From assembly GCF_035582795.1 (NCBI RefSeq), contig NW_027445436.1, forward strand, positions 7,562,770-7,626,769: 64,000 nt of DNA, read 5' to 3'. The translations under genes were made by a program, and so were the position numbers. Below, one piece after another: positions 1-31,239 of this stretch (its first letter is position 1; the number at the start of each line of letters is the position of its first letter). The notes under the pieces were generated by a model. The model had not been told where the DNA came from and made no database searches. It saw nothing but the letters and a program-made list of their open reading frames with translations. This DNA is from Mycteria americana (Eukaryota > Chordata > Aves > Ciconiiformes > Ciconiidae).

Positions 1-3000
1 GAGTTTAATATAGGCACACTATAGTAATTGTATTGCTCTAGTTGTCTAATTGTTTTGTTGCTGACATAAGGAACACTTTTTTTTTTTTCTCCTTATTTGT
101 CCATTTCAGTATAAGGTATTTAATGGATCCATCCCCATAATACTGGAGTACTTCCAAATCTTTAATACATTAATCCTCACAACCATAGGGAAAGGAATGC
201 TCTCTAGACTTATGAAATTATCCCTGTTTTACAAATCATGAACTGAAGCATGAAGAGGCTTAATTGACTTCACAAGATCAGACAAAAGAGCAGACTACTG
301 AACATAAATTTCCCAAATATCAAGTTTTCCATCCTTCTTCATTTTAGTTTCTTGCTCAGGCGTCACCATTACGTTGTAAAATGTTTTTAGCTAATTTCTC
401 CATGTAAAACCTCTCAATGGATTTGAGTTCTGTTCATGGCAGGCAAATACATGCTTCCTTCTAGTAGTAGCTGATGTGGGTTAGTTTGTCAGCTAAATCC
501 TTTTGGGCTAATTTGTGTTGCAGTTGACTACCTAATCTCTCTATAGTTTTCAGAAGAGAAGCTTTGATTGAATTTTCAGCCTTACTTGGGGTTTGATTAC
601 TTTGCTCCTTTGTGTGGTACAAATCCTTCAATACCGCATGGGGATGTAGATGTAGCAAAGTCAGCAGGACCTCACTTTACTGTTGGGAGAGTCATAGCAA
701 AGGGAGTACATGTGCAATATTCCCTCAGGCTAACTAGGCATCGTGCAATATATATACCACACAGTGAAGCATGCTGCTAAGACTCCCGGGGCTAATGTTA
801 ACCCGTCTTCATAGCATACCACCAGCAGTGCGACTTGGTCAGCCCAACACTGTGCCTGAGCTCTTCCTGATCACGTTATATCTGGCTCAGGCCCATGCTA
901 GCAGGGCTGTGCTGCTTTCCGATGTGGAGCAAGATTTCACAGCTGCGTATCATGATAGTCAGCACAGCGCTCTGCTGCCGACTAGCGATGTAGCCAATGC
1001 GGGCGGCTACATGGGTCGAAGACTGTCCCATGTTTCGTCTGGTGCTGTTGCTGAAGGAGCAGCCCCATAGGCGGATATGGGAATGTGATTTTGTTACTAG
1101 GGAAATTGGCCTGTGCAGAGAGTGTTTAGGCAAAGAAAAAGGATTTCCATCTGCAGGCTGGAGCTCCAGATGCAATTATGACTGCTGTGAATGCACTTGT
1201 TACACTTTCACAATGTAAGGGCTCCATCTGGTGCTCTAGGTGTCTTTAAACAGGAATTTACATTTTTCTGTCAAAACTAAAGTCTACACGCAAAGAGTAG
1301 TCTGATGGACTTATCAGTCAGAACAAATTCTATAAAAGCCCTTCCTTCACCTCCTACCCTCCTACTCCCCTCCTCACCCTCCTACCCTCCTGCACTGCTC
1401 CTATAATGTAAGGGGCAGGGAAAGATAATGAAATCAAGGGGGATGGACAGGATGTGTTCAGAAAGTAGCAAATGTAGCCACTAATAGTAGGAAGTAGTAA
1501 TGAAAGCCCACACCAGATTAAAGATTTTCTCCGACTTGAGGATTTGGGCAGTATTTTGCTGTTACTGAGAGCAACTAAGGTGGTTTTGCAAGGAAATCGA
1601 GTCTTGTTCAAACAGCCAGGATCTTGATCAGTGAACAGCGTTGTGACTTAAAATTCAGCCTCTTAAATTCCAGCTAGAACCTCGCTGGCAGTATTTTGTG
1701 TGAAGTCCCCACTTGCTCATCAGGACAAGTGTTTTCGCTGCTGACATTAAAGTCTAAGTTGGCATGTGCAGAGATAGTCAAGTCTTGCTTTAAGCAATGT
1801 GTGCCTAGGTATTGTGAGTCCTGCCTTGAAAAGTCATGGTCTTGCCAGCTACTGAAGGGAAGAAATATACTGATAAACTGCTGCAATCTGGGATTTAGTA
1901 AAGTTTCTCAACTGAGAAACAAATTAGAGACACGCATCCATACCTCCCCAACTCTTTTTCTTTTTATCACCCACCCACGTTTTATCCACCTGCCCAATTA
2001 ACAGACTGATCTGATAACGTATTTCATTAGGTGCTTTCATTGGATGCTTAGCAGTAGCTCTGGCTTCCTAAGTCATGTAAGGTACAGTAAAAGCCTAAAA
2101 TATATTGGGTCTTTAGAAGCCATACAAGATCTGACAAGGGAAGAGATGAGCAAATTGGCAATCTCTGTTAATGCCTGGGATAAACGTGAACATGTTTCTG
2201 CTGATTGGAGCATTCCAGAAACGGAGTGAATGTTTCTTTTCAAATTTAGGGTACTTCTTGTAATCATATGAGCTTCCTGAAGTTTTGACATTACTTACTT
2301 ACTTTTGTATTGATCAAGTCAGGAAAAAAATAAGATTAAAAGGGGAGAGGGGAACAAGTCAGAAAATGTGGAAAGATATCATTAGCTCTGTCCTTGAAGT
2401 ATTCACTAAAAACAGTTATTATTTTCTTACCATTTCCTAGGTCATCTCTGCAGCATAACAACTTTAAAATACTTTAGAGACAAACAGGCAGAAGAAAAGA
2501 AAATGAAAGTTTTTTCCCTGAAGGATCTATACATATAGATAGAGTGGAAGGGAACAGAAATGTGAAAACTTAAACTGATACCTTTGCCATGAATATCACC
2601 TATGTTAGATGTAACCAGGACTGAAAATGTGGGGCACTGGGACAAAGTAACTGATTTGAATGTCTGTTGAAGGACACTAAATGGGATTTCTCATGAGGCT
2701 GTCTTTATAAATTATCTGTATGGTTTTAAAGCAACAAAAAGGCTAATTAGTGCTAGGTTATATTCTTCTGGTCAAAATGAAGAATTAGATAGGGAATGTA
2801 AATGCCAGGAGAAAGTTGTTAGGACCTATTAAATGAAATGCGAATCTACTTAGCTATCTCTAGAGAAGTTAAAGCTTAAAACTTAGTCATTATTACTTTG
2901 AATCCTTCAATATGGAAATTAGGGGGGGGGGGGGGGTGCGCACGCATTTTTACCTCCTAACCTCCGTTGCTGGTACTGACAAGATTTTTATAACCCCTGT

Positions 3001-3833
3001 TAGGAAATGGGAAACTGTAAGAAAGTACCACTGCAGGAAAGTATTCACATTCAGCTTGGCTCAGCACCATACAGTCCATTTTAATCACTGTGCAAAGTGG
3101 AAGGATAACAGTTTTACTGTGGTGCTCAGTTTGAAAAGAGGGCTCTAAGTAAAAGATGGTTATTCTTCGGAGGAATTTCTTGATAGCATAAAACATTACC
3201 TCTTTAGTGTTTTCTTATTGTTCTAAAACTAAGCAAATTACCTTGTATGTTCTGTTTAAATTCACTTGCTATGAAAATGTAATGAGTATTAATATTCTTG
3301 AAATATGCTGGATGTTGGGAATTTTTTGTGTGCATTCATCAACTTTTGATGAATGCTCACAGAAAGTTAGTGCTTTTCCTTGCATTGTGAAACGTCACTG
3401 AATCAAAGCCCGTAATACAGGCTGGTGGTAATTGTTCTATCTGTCTTTCATGGTGGTGAGCCCACAATTAAATTGCTGCACTGAATGAATGCTCTGGCTA
3501 GTTGAGCTTTTTCTTATATCCTGTGATTATATGCTCTAGCTAACTCCCAGTACTCTCCTCTCTTTTTCTGTTTCTATTTTGTTAGAGCTGCTTGAACTGT
3601 CTCGAGTCTCTGCTGAAGGAAATAGCATGAAAGATCAGTAATTGGAACCCCAAATAAATATTTGAGGAGAGCAATAGTCCAGCATTTCCTTGGCACTGTT
3701 CTGTTCCTCAGATTTCCAAAGATGACTATATTTACCCTCAAGCCTTCTAAATCTCTAACTCAGTGGCCTTTTACCTCTTGGTTTCAGTGTGTCTGATTTA
3801 ATTTAAAGTAACATTTAGGATTTTGCATGCTGT
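1..3833. other. AT-rich DNA upstream of provirus copy 1, no gene recognised
   Basis: I see no exon, RNA gene or known repeat here. About 570-1220 is more GC-rich than its flanks and has short overlapping ORFs on both strands, none with a recognisable domain. A pyrimidine-rich stretch lies at about 1339-1400 and a run of 15 G at 2922-2936. If the TLE4-like gene downstream is complete, this is probably part of one of its upstream introns, but no upstream TLE exon (Q, GP or CcN region) could be found. Confidence 0.6.
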
Positions 3834-4426
3834 TGTACTGGGTCTGGCTGGGATGGAGTTAACTTTCCCCATAGCAGCCCTCATAGTGCTGTGCTTTGTA
3901 TTGGTAGCTAGAAAGGGGTTGATAACACACCAGTGTTTTGGCTACTGCTGAGCAGTGCTCGCACAGCATCACGACTGTCTCTCCAAATCCCGCCCCCCTG
4001 TCCCCAAAGGCCAGTAGGGGTGGGCAAGAGGTTGGGAAGAGACATAGCCAGGACAGCTGACCCAAACTGACCAAAGAGATGTTCCATACCATATGGCATT
4101 GTGCTCAGCAGTAAAAGCTAAGACAAAGGAGGAGAGGAAAGGGCATTTGTCATTAAGGTGTTTGTCTTCTGAAGCAACCACTATGCATACTGACGCCCTA
4201 CTTCCCAGGAAGTGGCTGGGCATCGCCTGCTGATGGGAAGTAGAGAATAATTTTTTCTTTGTTTCCTTTGCTGCCGCATGCAGCCTTTGCTTTTCTTTAT
4301 TAAAATGCCTTTATCTTGACCCACGAGTTTTTCATCTTATTTTCTCCCGTCTCTGTCCTGCTGAGGAGGGGAGTGATAGACTGGCTTGGTGGGCACTTAG
4401 TGGCCAGCCAAGGTTAACCCACCACA
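3834..4426 (+). repeat. 5' LTR of provirus copy 1
   Basis: The LTR begins TGTACTGG and ends ACCACA, directly before the GTCCTTTG spacer and primer site. It shares the internal landmarks of the other LTRs here: a GACCAAAG block, a CATATGGCATTGTGCTCAG block, an AATAAAA-like stretch and a terminal purine-rich block before the GGTTAACC end. Length is 593 bp. Confidence 0.85.
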
Positions 4427-4434
4427 GTCCTTTG

Positions 4435-4452
4435 TGGCACCCAACGTGGGGC
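4435..4452 (+). promoter_or_regulatory. Primer binding site of copy 1 (tRNA-Lys type)
   Basis: TGGCACCCAACGTGGGGC lies 8 nt after the LTR end. It differs at one base from the 18-nt complement of a tRNA-Lys 3' end seen intact in copy 2. Confidence 0.75.
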
Positions 4453-4541
4453 TTGAGACAACAACAGTTTTGTATTAAGTGTGCTATAGTTATAGCAGTT
4501 ATTAAGTGGCAAGCTCCTGTGTGGGTCAGGGAATTTGCTGG

Positions 4542-6319
4542 ATGCACTGCTTATCTCTTTCTTTTGCTGAGCTTGGGAACATGTTAGTACAAACCATGGC
4601 TATGTGCTTTGCCCTGGCATTGATACCCTTACTGTGCTGGAGGAGCTATCTGGTGGAGAGGATGAGGGAATACATCTCCCTCTTCCTACCCGGGATTGAT
4701 GTGGATGGTTTTATTATGCAGGCTCCTGAGGTCCTTGTTCACCCTTATGTGAGCTGTTTAATACTACTAACTAACACTGTTGGCTTATTTTTGGGTTTAT
4801 GGAATCTGGTGTTGTCCTGGTGTAAGAGAAGACAACTTTTGGGTGAGGCGATACTGAAACATGTTCTGAGGTGGCCGGTCCCTGGGTGGCAGGGTGTGGA
4901 AGGATTTGGGCAGGTGCCTAGGGTGGTTATCACCTCCCATAGCCTGGGATTTTAAACTTGAACAGGCAAGTAACCCTGGTAAACTGTCACGCCACTTGAT
5001 AGAAGGGTGCCTTGCCTACCCCAATGAAAACCAGCAGCTTCTAGCACTGTACTGGGGCTTGGCCTGGGCCTAGCCAGCTACAGTTCAGTACTATCAGAGG
5101 ACTTTGGTTAAGACAGGGACACTTTGAGAATGCCATGATTGAGACCGGGATACAAACTGCATCTGAGAACACCATGGTTGAGATAGGGACCCAAACAACA
5201 ACAACTACAGTAATTGCCTCAGCAGTGAAAAAGAAACAGTGGACAAGGAGGTCAACGGGTCCATATCATCGATTAGTAAGGGAGGAGGAAGAAGAGGAAG
5301 TGTTTGATCAGGAAGTCAGTCCTTCAGCAAAGAAATTGGAGGAAGGAATGAGAGAAATCAGACAGGAAGCAGAAACTACCCAGTCCCTGACCTCGAAAGA
5401 AATTCAAGACATGCGGAAAGATTACAGCCGCCAGCCAGGTGAGCGGATTGCTGCCTGGCTGCTCTGATGCTGGGATAGCCAGGCCAACAGTCAGCAATTG
5501 GAAGGTAAGGAAGCCCAACAGATGGTATCCCTTGCTAGAAACTGGAGAATTGAGAGAGAAATTGGAAAAGAGGCAGCAATTGTCAGTCTCTGGAGGCGGC
5601 TCCTCTCAAGTGTGAGGGCAAGATATCCATTCAAGGAAGATCTTGCTAATTACCAAGGGAAAGCGGACTAGTGCTGAGGAAGGCATTCATTACCTGAGAG
5701 AATTAGCGGTGCTGGAAGTCATCTATGGTGACCTAGACAACAACCAGGTCTCCAAAGATCCAGAGGATGTCCTGTGTATATGGGCCATGTAGAGGAAGAT
5801 GGTCCAAAATGCCCTAGTGTCATATTCTAACAGCTTGGCAAGAATGTATCGCCCAGATACGGATATACTAACTGTGGAGAGAGCCTCTTCCTGGCTCCAA
5901 AATTTGGAAGAAAATCTCTGTCCCCCCTCATCCCTACAGGCCAGCGCCTCAGCTGTCAGGGGCACCCCACAGAGTCAGTCACCTCCTGCCCTGGTCAGAG
6001 GGAAAGGGAGCCCCAGGCGCATGCTGCGTGGCACACTCTGGTTCTTTCTGTGTGACCAGGGGGAAGACATGAGGAAGTGGGATGGTGAGCCCAACTTTAA
6101 GCTGGAAGCCCATGTACATGAACTGAGAGGGAAGACAGCTGTTAAGAAGGGGCCACCCAAGAAGGCTGTCAGCTTAGTTGCTGTAGAGACACAAGAAGGC
6201 AATCAGCGATCTCCCAGACACAGAAGGACTGAGATCACTCCCTTGATCCTGGTGAGGGGACTTCTGGTCTGGCGCTCCAAGGGTCAGACAGTGAATACTT
6301 CGACCAGGAACAGGACTAG
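4542..6319 (+). pseudogene. gag remnant of provirus copy 1
   Basis: The first AUG of the open stretch is at 4542. The beginning encodes two strongly hydrophobic segments (roughly 4580-4640 and 4740-4830), placed like the membrane-spanning segments of copies 2 and 3 but different in sequence. A Gag core follows with the charged Lys/Arg-Glu block and the conserved SxxEIQDMRKD-type and W-LL-CWD blocks (5390-5480). Stops and frame changes break it, for example a TGA at about 5466. The last codons read in phase with protease and end in a UAG at 6317-6319, exactly where copies 2 and 3 have theirs. No CCHC zinc knuckle is visible. Confidence 0.75.
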
Positions 6320-8605
6320 AGGGTCCCTGCCTTTGGCCAGGAGGAGGAAAGGGGTGACCGGGTATACTGGACTGTGTGGATTCGATGGCCTGGCACATCA
6401 GACCCAGAGAAGTATAAGGCTTTGGTAGACACTGGTGCACATTGTACCCTAATGCAATCAGGGTATAGGGGCACAGAACCAATCTGGATCTCTGGAGTGA
6501 CAGGGGAATCCCAACAATTGTCTGTATTGGAGGCTGAGGTGAGTTTAACAGGGGACAAGTGGCAAAAGCACCCTGTTGTGACTGTCCCGGAAGCCCCTTG
6601 TATCCTTGGCATAGACTACCTCAGGAGAGGGTACTTTAAGGACATAAAAAGGTACTGATGGGCTTTTGGTGTAGCCACTGGGAAAACAGAAAAGATTAAA
6701 CCTTGCCTAGCCTCTCAGGCAATCCTTCTGTTGTGGGCTTGCTGCAAGTAGAAGAACAGCAGGTGCCAACTGCTACCATGACGGTACACTGGCAGCAATA
6801 TCGCACGCACCAAGACTCCCCGGCTCTCATCCATGAGCTGATTCATCAACTGGAGAGCCAAGGAGTGATCAGCAAGACTCACTCATCCTTTAACAGTCCC
6901 ATATGGCCAGTGCAAAAGTCTGACGGAGGGTGGAGGTTAACGGCAGACTATCGTGGCCTGAACAAAGTGACCGCTGAGCGCTGCTGTACCAGACATGTTA
7001 GAGCTCCAATATGAACTGGAGTCAAAGGCAGCCAAGTGGTATGCTACAATTGCCAATGCCAATGCGCTTTTCTCAGTCCCTTTGGCAGCAGAATACAGGC
7101 CACAGCTTGCTTTCACATGGAGGGGTATCCAATACACCTGGAATCGACCGCTCCAGGGGTGGAAGCACAGTCCTACCATTTGTCATGGACTAATCCAAAC
7201 TGCACTGGAAAAGGGTGATGCCCCTGAACATCTACAGTACACTGATAACATCATTGTGTGGGGCAACAAGGCAGAAGAAATGTTTGAGAAGGGAAAAAGA
7301 GTAATTCAGCTTCTTCTGAAAGCTGGTTTCGCCATAAAAAGAAGCAAGGTCAAGGACCTGCACAGGAGATCCAGTTCTTGGGAATAAAATGGCAGGATGG
7401 ATGTCATCATGTCCCTATGGATGCGATCAACAAGGTAGCAACTATGTCCCCACAAGCTAACAAGAAAGGAAACACAAGCTTTCCTAGGCTTTGTGGGATT
7501 CTGGAGAATGCATATTCCAGGTTACAGTCAACTTGTGAGTCCTCTCTATCGAGTGACCCAAAAGAAGAACTATTTTGAGTGGAGCCCTAAGCAACAACAA
7601 GCCTTTGAGCAGATCAAACAGGAGATAGCTCGTGTGGTAGCTCTTGGGCCTGTCCAGACAGGACCAGCTGTGCAAAATGTACTCTACACTGCAGCTGGGG
7701 AGCATGGTCTCACCTGGAGCCTCTGGCAGAAAACACCAGGAGAAACCCAAGGTCGACCATTAAGGTTTTGGAGCCAGGGGTATTGAGGATCAGAAGCCCA
7801 CTACACCCTGACTGAAAAAGAGATACTAGCAGCATATGAGGGGGTTCAAGCCGCTTCAGAAGTTGTTGGTACAGAATCATATCTCCTCTTGGCACTACTA
7901 TTGCCTGTGCCACACTGGATATTCAAGGGAAACATCCCTTCTATGCATCATGCAACCAGTGCTACATGGCATAAGTGGGTAGCGTTAATCACGCAATGGG
8001 CTCAAATGGGGAAACCAGGAATCCTGGAAGAGATCACGGACTGGCCAGAAGGCAGAGATTTCGGAGCATCGCCTGAGGAGGTGGCTCGTGCCCAAGAGGT
8101 ACCACCATATAATGAGTTATCAGAGGATGGAAGGCATTATGGTCTGTTTACTGGTGGGTCCTGTAATTTTGTAGGAAACCATCAGAAGTGGAAAGCTGCT
8201 GTGTGGAGTCCCCCACAACAAGTCGTTGAAGCCACTGAAGGAGAAGGTGAGTCAAGTCAGTTTGCAGAAGTGAAAGCCATCCATCTGACCCTAGAGATTG
8301 CTGAATGAGAAAAGTGGCCAGTACTTTATCTCAATACTGACTCCTGGATGGTGGCAAATGCCCTATGGGGGTGGCTACAGCAGTGGAAGAAGAACAATTG
8401 GCAGAACAAAGGTAAACCCATCTAGGCTGCTGCATTGTGGCAAGACATCGCTGCCCGGGTAGAAAACATGGCTCTAAAGGTATGTCATGTAGATGCTCAC
8501 ATGCCCCAAAAGCCACGCTACTGAAGAACATCAGAACAACAAGCAGGTAGACCAGGCTGCCAGAACTGAAGTAGCTCAGGTGGACCTGGACTGAGAACAT
8601 CAGTG
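6320..8605 (+). pseudogene. pro-pol remnant of provirus copy 1 (protease, RT, RNase H)
   Basis: The frame continues in phase after the gag UAG. The aspartic protease active site is recognisable at about 6428 as VDTGAH. The RT palm motif has decayed from YIDD to YTDN near 7240, which should abolish catalysis. An RNase H region follows at about 8140-8400 with damaged motifs (TGGS instead of TDGS). Frameshifts and stops occur at several points, for example about 6655, 6980, 7390, 7785, 8305 and 8595. Similarity to ERVL (class III) pol is shown by the YQVTRK/R-type, WSLWQ and GRPLGFWS-type blocks, clearest in copy 2. Confidence 0.82.
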
Positions 8606-8609
8606 TCAC

Positions 8610-9155
8610 CTTGAATTGTGTATAACGAGTACGCATTTTAGAATATTTTCGTATATGAATATGTATTTTAGACTATTTTAGAATAAAATAGAAATAGTAT
8701 GAGTTATTAGTAGTTAAGAAGAGTCACAGTTAGAATAGAAATTAGCATACTAGAGTGTGAGAATCATAGACAGTTAGAATAGAAATTAGCATACTAGTGT
8801 GAGAATCATAGACAGTTAGAAATAGAAACTAGCATATGAGACTGTGAGAATTGTAGAATCTTCAAGGTAATAGATAATGCCTAAGTTAGATAAGAGGGTA
8901 CGGGCACTGCATACTTTACTAACAAGCATATGTTTGTCCTAAAAGAATGCAAAGCTGTAACACTTCAAGGACCAATAACAGGAACATCCTCTTACCGGGA
9001 GAGCTGTAAAGATAAAGGGACGCCACAACAGCCATGAAAACAACAGGAATCACAGTAACTAGGGGAAAGGTAAAGGCGGCAGGGGGAGATTGCGACCACC
9101 GACCCAATTGGGGGATGAAAGGACTACCCCCCCACTCCTTGTGAGCATGTGCAGT
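8610..9155. mobile_element. Foreign block replacing the integrase region of copy 1, with a triplicated 42-45 bp unit
   Basis: Homology to copies 2 and 3 stops near 8605 and resumes near 9158, so about 545 bp here replace about 600 bp of integrase sequence. The block contains three tandem units starting at 8727, 8771 and 8813, each beginning CAGTTAGAA. It ends with a stretch rich in purines and short C runs. It could be part of an LTR of another ERV family, but I cannot assign it. Confidence 0.5.
8727..8857. repeat. Tandem repeat, 3 units of 42-45 bp
   Basis: Units start at 8727, 8771 and 8813. The first two differ by a small indel and the third has several substitutions. Head-to-tail repeats like this are common in U3 enhancers, but nothing else proves that role. 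Confidence 0.85.
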
Positions 9156-9157
9156 GA

Positions 9158-9585
9158 ATTAAACACCAGAGGATCTGCTAACTGTCCTAGTCCTGCCCAA
9201 AAAAAACCCTACATACTGCGGGAGGAGATAAGGTCCCCGCAGTGCACATAGGGAAGTGGCTGGGGAAGGTGGGGTGGGTTGCTCCTCCCTTTGGGAAAAG
9301 GCAAACCCATTCGTGGGATTGTTTTCACTCAAGGACCTGGGTGTACTTGGTAATGCGAAAGGATGGGGAGACCTGGTATGTGCCTCAAGGAGATTTAACC
9401 TTGGGGAAAAATAGTCTGTGATGTGAGTTGTATGTTGTAGGAAGTAATGTAGCAGGAATGACCTGAACTGACGAAGAGTGAGTTTCACAAGGAACCAGGT
9501 GAGTGCAGCAATGACCCAAACCAAGCCAGTGTTGGCACCCAACAATCAAACACGCTGCTTCACCTCTCCTGAGTGGATCAAATCC
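9158..9585 (+). pseudogene. 3' end of pol and 3' non-coding tail of copy 1
   Basis: Sequence corresponding to the C-terminal integrase region of copy 2 (its 29585-29860) resumes here, with a frame change. It runs to the pol end near 9420 and then into non-coding sequence shared with copy 3 up to about 9580. A short CATAGACAAA-type direct repeat begins at about 9585, where the provirus stops. Confidence 0.7.
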
Positions 9586-10850
9586 ATAGACAAACAGATA
9601 GACAAACAAATCCATAGACAAATCCATAGACAACTTTTCAGAAGTCACAGCACTTTATTTTTTTGTGTTTCTGATTTAAGCATAAGGTTTTATCTCAAAG
9701 AGTTAAGAGTGCCAAGCCCAATTCTGGAGCAATGCTTGAATCCTAACTTTGGCTTTTATATTTAATGTATAACATTGTCACCAACCAACTAAGCAGCATT
9801 ACTCTCAAGTAATTTCCCTGTGATGCATATTGTATCCATTTATATAGGTTTTTTATACTTTTAACAGACTTTATAACAGCAATAATGTCATTCAGATAGT
9901 TATATCATAATTGACCTTAGCGTGAACATCTTTGGCTTTTACTGCAGTTTGCTTAATATTTCATGGTGGTCAATTATCTCATAATTCCCACTTTGTTGGG
10001 AATTATTGTTTTAATTATTACACTTCAAATACATCACTTTGGCAGAGTAGGAAAGTTATGGTAGGGAATGGTCATATTCATGAATGCTTTAATGAGGACT
10101 TTTCATCCTATCATCTCTAGTCATTACTTTTAACACTGATTTCATTTAATTATCACTTAGTCTACTCAAGCCAGGTCTTCATCTGCAGGAGCTAGCATAT
10201 GGGGAGTTCGGGTTTATAGGAGAGCAGTTGGAAGACTGCACAATCTGACCATATTGTTTTTTTCTGCAGTGTTGCAGCGTGAGTCATCTATGTTAATACA
10301 AGTAACTTTCAGTGGAAGTTGAGATTAAAATGGTGATAGTGATTCCTAGATTTTTCAAGCAATTTGAAGTATTAATTATCCCAAATAGACAGCGAGCACA
10401 CTGATGTTTGCATTGCTAGTGGTGAGAATTTTATGGCTTAATTATGGCCTTCTTTATGATCATTTAATTTGTGTGTGCCTGGCACCAATATTGCATAAAG
10501 AGCAGCACCCTATGAATGTTGGAGAGAAAACGCATCGCTTTGCGAAAGTCTGAATGGGCTTTGTAATAATCTTTTTGTTTAGCACTGTGCTCAACACTAC
10601 AAAATACAGAGTGAAGCAGTGCTTCATGCCTTACAGTAAAAGGTCCTATGGATTCAGCACTAGAAACTGTTTTACTTCTTATGCAAATTATATGAACAAG
10701 TCAATGTGCTCAACCTTTCTATAAATATATCTGTTGAATAGGTTTTTGTCAGCATTTTGTGGTATATTTAACATAAATAAAAATATTCTACCTAAGCATA
10801 AAATGAAAAACTGGTACAATTTGCTAAAATGGAAACTAAATATAACCCAC
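9586..10850. other. Intronic or intergenic DNA, nothing recognised
   Basis: It starts with a short simple repeat based on CATAGACAAA (about 9585-9630). The rest is AT-rich single-copy-looking sequence without exon-like or repeat-like features that I can name. Confidence 0.5.
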
Positions 10851-11404
10851 TGTTGTGGTTTAACCTGGCAGGCAGCTAAACACCACACAGCCGTTCACTC
10901 ACTCCCCCTCAGTGGGATGGGGGAGAGAATTGAAAAAAAAAGGTAAAACTCATGGGTTGAGATAAAGACAATTTAATAGGACAGAAAAGAAAGGGAAAAT
11001 AATAATAATAATGATAAAAGAATATACAAAACAAGTGATGCACAATGCAATTGCTCACCACCCGCTGACTGATGCCCAGCCAGTTCCCGAGCAGCAGACC
11101 CCCGGACAGCTTTTTCCCCCAGTTTATATAGTGAGCATGACGCCATATGGTATGGAATATCCCTTTGGTCAGTTTGGGTCAGCTGTCCCAGCCATGTCCC
11201 CTCCCAACTTCTTGTGCACCCCCAACCTACTTGCTGGTGGGGTAGTGTGAGAAGCAGAAAAGGCCTTGACTCTGTGTAAGCACTGCTCAGCAACAACTAA
11301 AACATCAGTGTGTTATCAACATTATTCTCATCCTAAATCCAAAACACAGCACTATACCAGCTACTAGGAAGAAAATTAACTCTATCCCAGCCGAAACCAG
11401 GACA
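10851..11404 (-). repeat. Solo LTR, ERVL-like, minus orientation
   Basis: Read on the minus strand it begins TGTCCTGGTTTCGGCTGGG and ends AACCACAACA, the usual ends of this family. It carries the GTCATGCTCACTATATAAAC box. No clear 5-bp target duplication flanks it (CCCAC before, GTGAA after), so it may have arisen by recombination between different insertions or have a small flank rearrangement. Confidence 0.85.
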
Positions 11405-11718
11405 GTGAAATTAATCAGGTATGTCAAGTACCTCACTTTGTCACCTGAAAAATGAAAATTATTTGCCTATTTCAATATTCTTAGGTTTTTAACATTATTT
11501 TTCATAGTTAATGGCATTAAATTTTAAGACTTTAAAAAAAAATAGTTTTCTTTGATTATCCACCTTGATTTTACAATTGTATCAGCTTAAATTGCTTATG
11601 GACTGAAGTAACATGTAACGTTTTATGATAGATCCTCACTCCAAAGTGTGAATTGCTCAAGACAAGCATTAGTGGCTAGTATGAGGTTTTTATACTAACC
11701 TATATTGTTGATGTTTAG

Positions 11719-31239
<19,521 letters not shown>

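Larger units (their letters stand above)
3834..9585 (+). mobile_element. ERVL-like provirus copy 1, old, 3'-truncated
   Basis: The order is 5' LTR, tRNA-Lys-type primer site, gag remnant, protease, reverse transcriptase, RNase H, a piece of integrase and a 3' non-coding tail. It matches proviruses at 24 kb and 39 kb throughout but is clearly the most diverged. There is no 3' LTR: homology fades at about 9580 in the region that lies between pol and the 3' LTR in the other copies. A block of the integrase region is replaced by unrelated DNA at about 8610-9155. No target duplication can be scored because one end is missing. Confidence 0.88.

Noticed and set aside
568..1218. Cluster of short ORFs in a GC-richer patch
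   Set aside because: ORFs overlap on both strands, are under 105 codons, and match no domain or splice pattern I know.
8727..8857. CRISPR-like array
   Set aside because: The units touch each other without spacers, diverge from one another, and lie in a eukaryotic retroelement.
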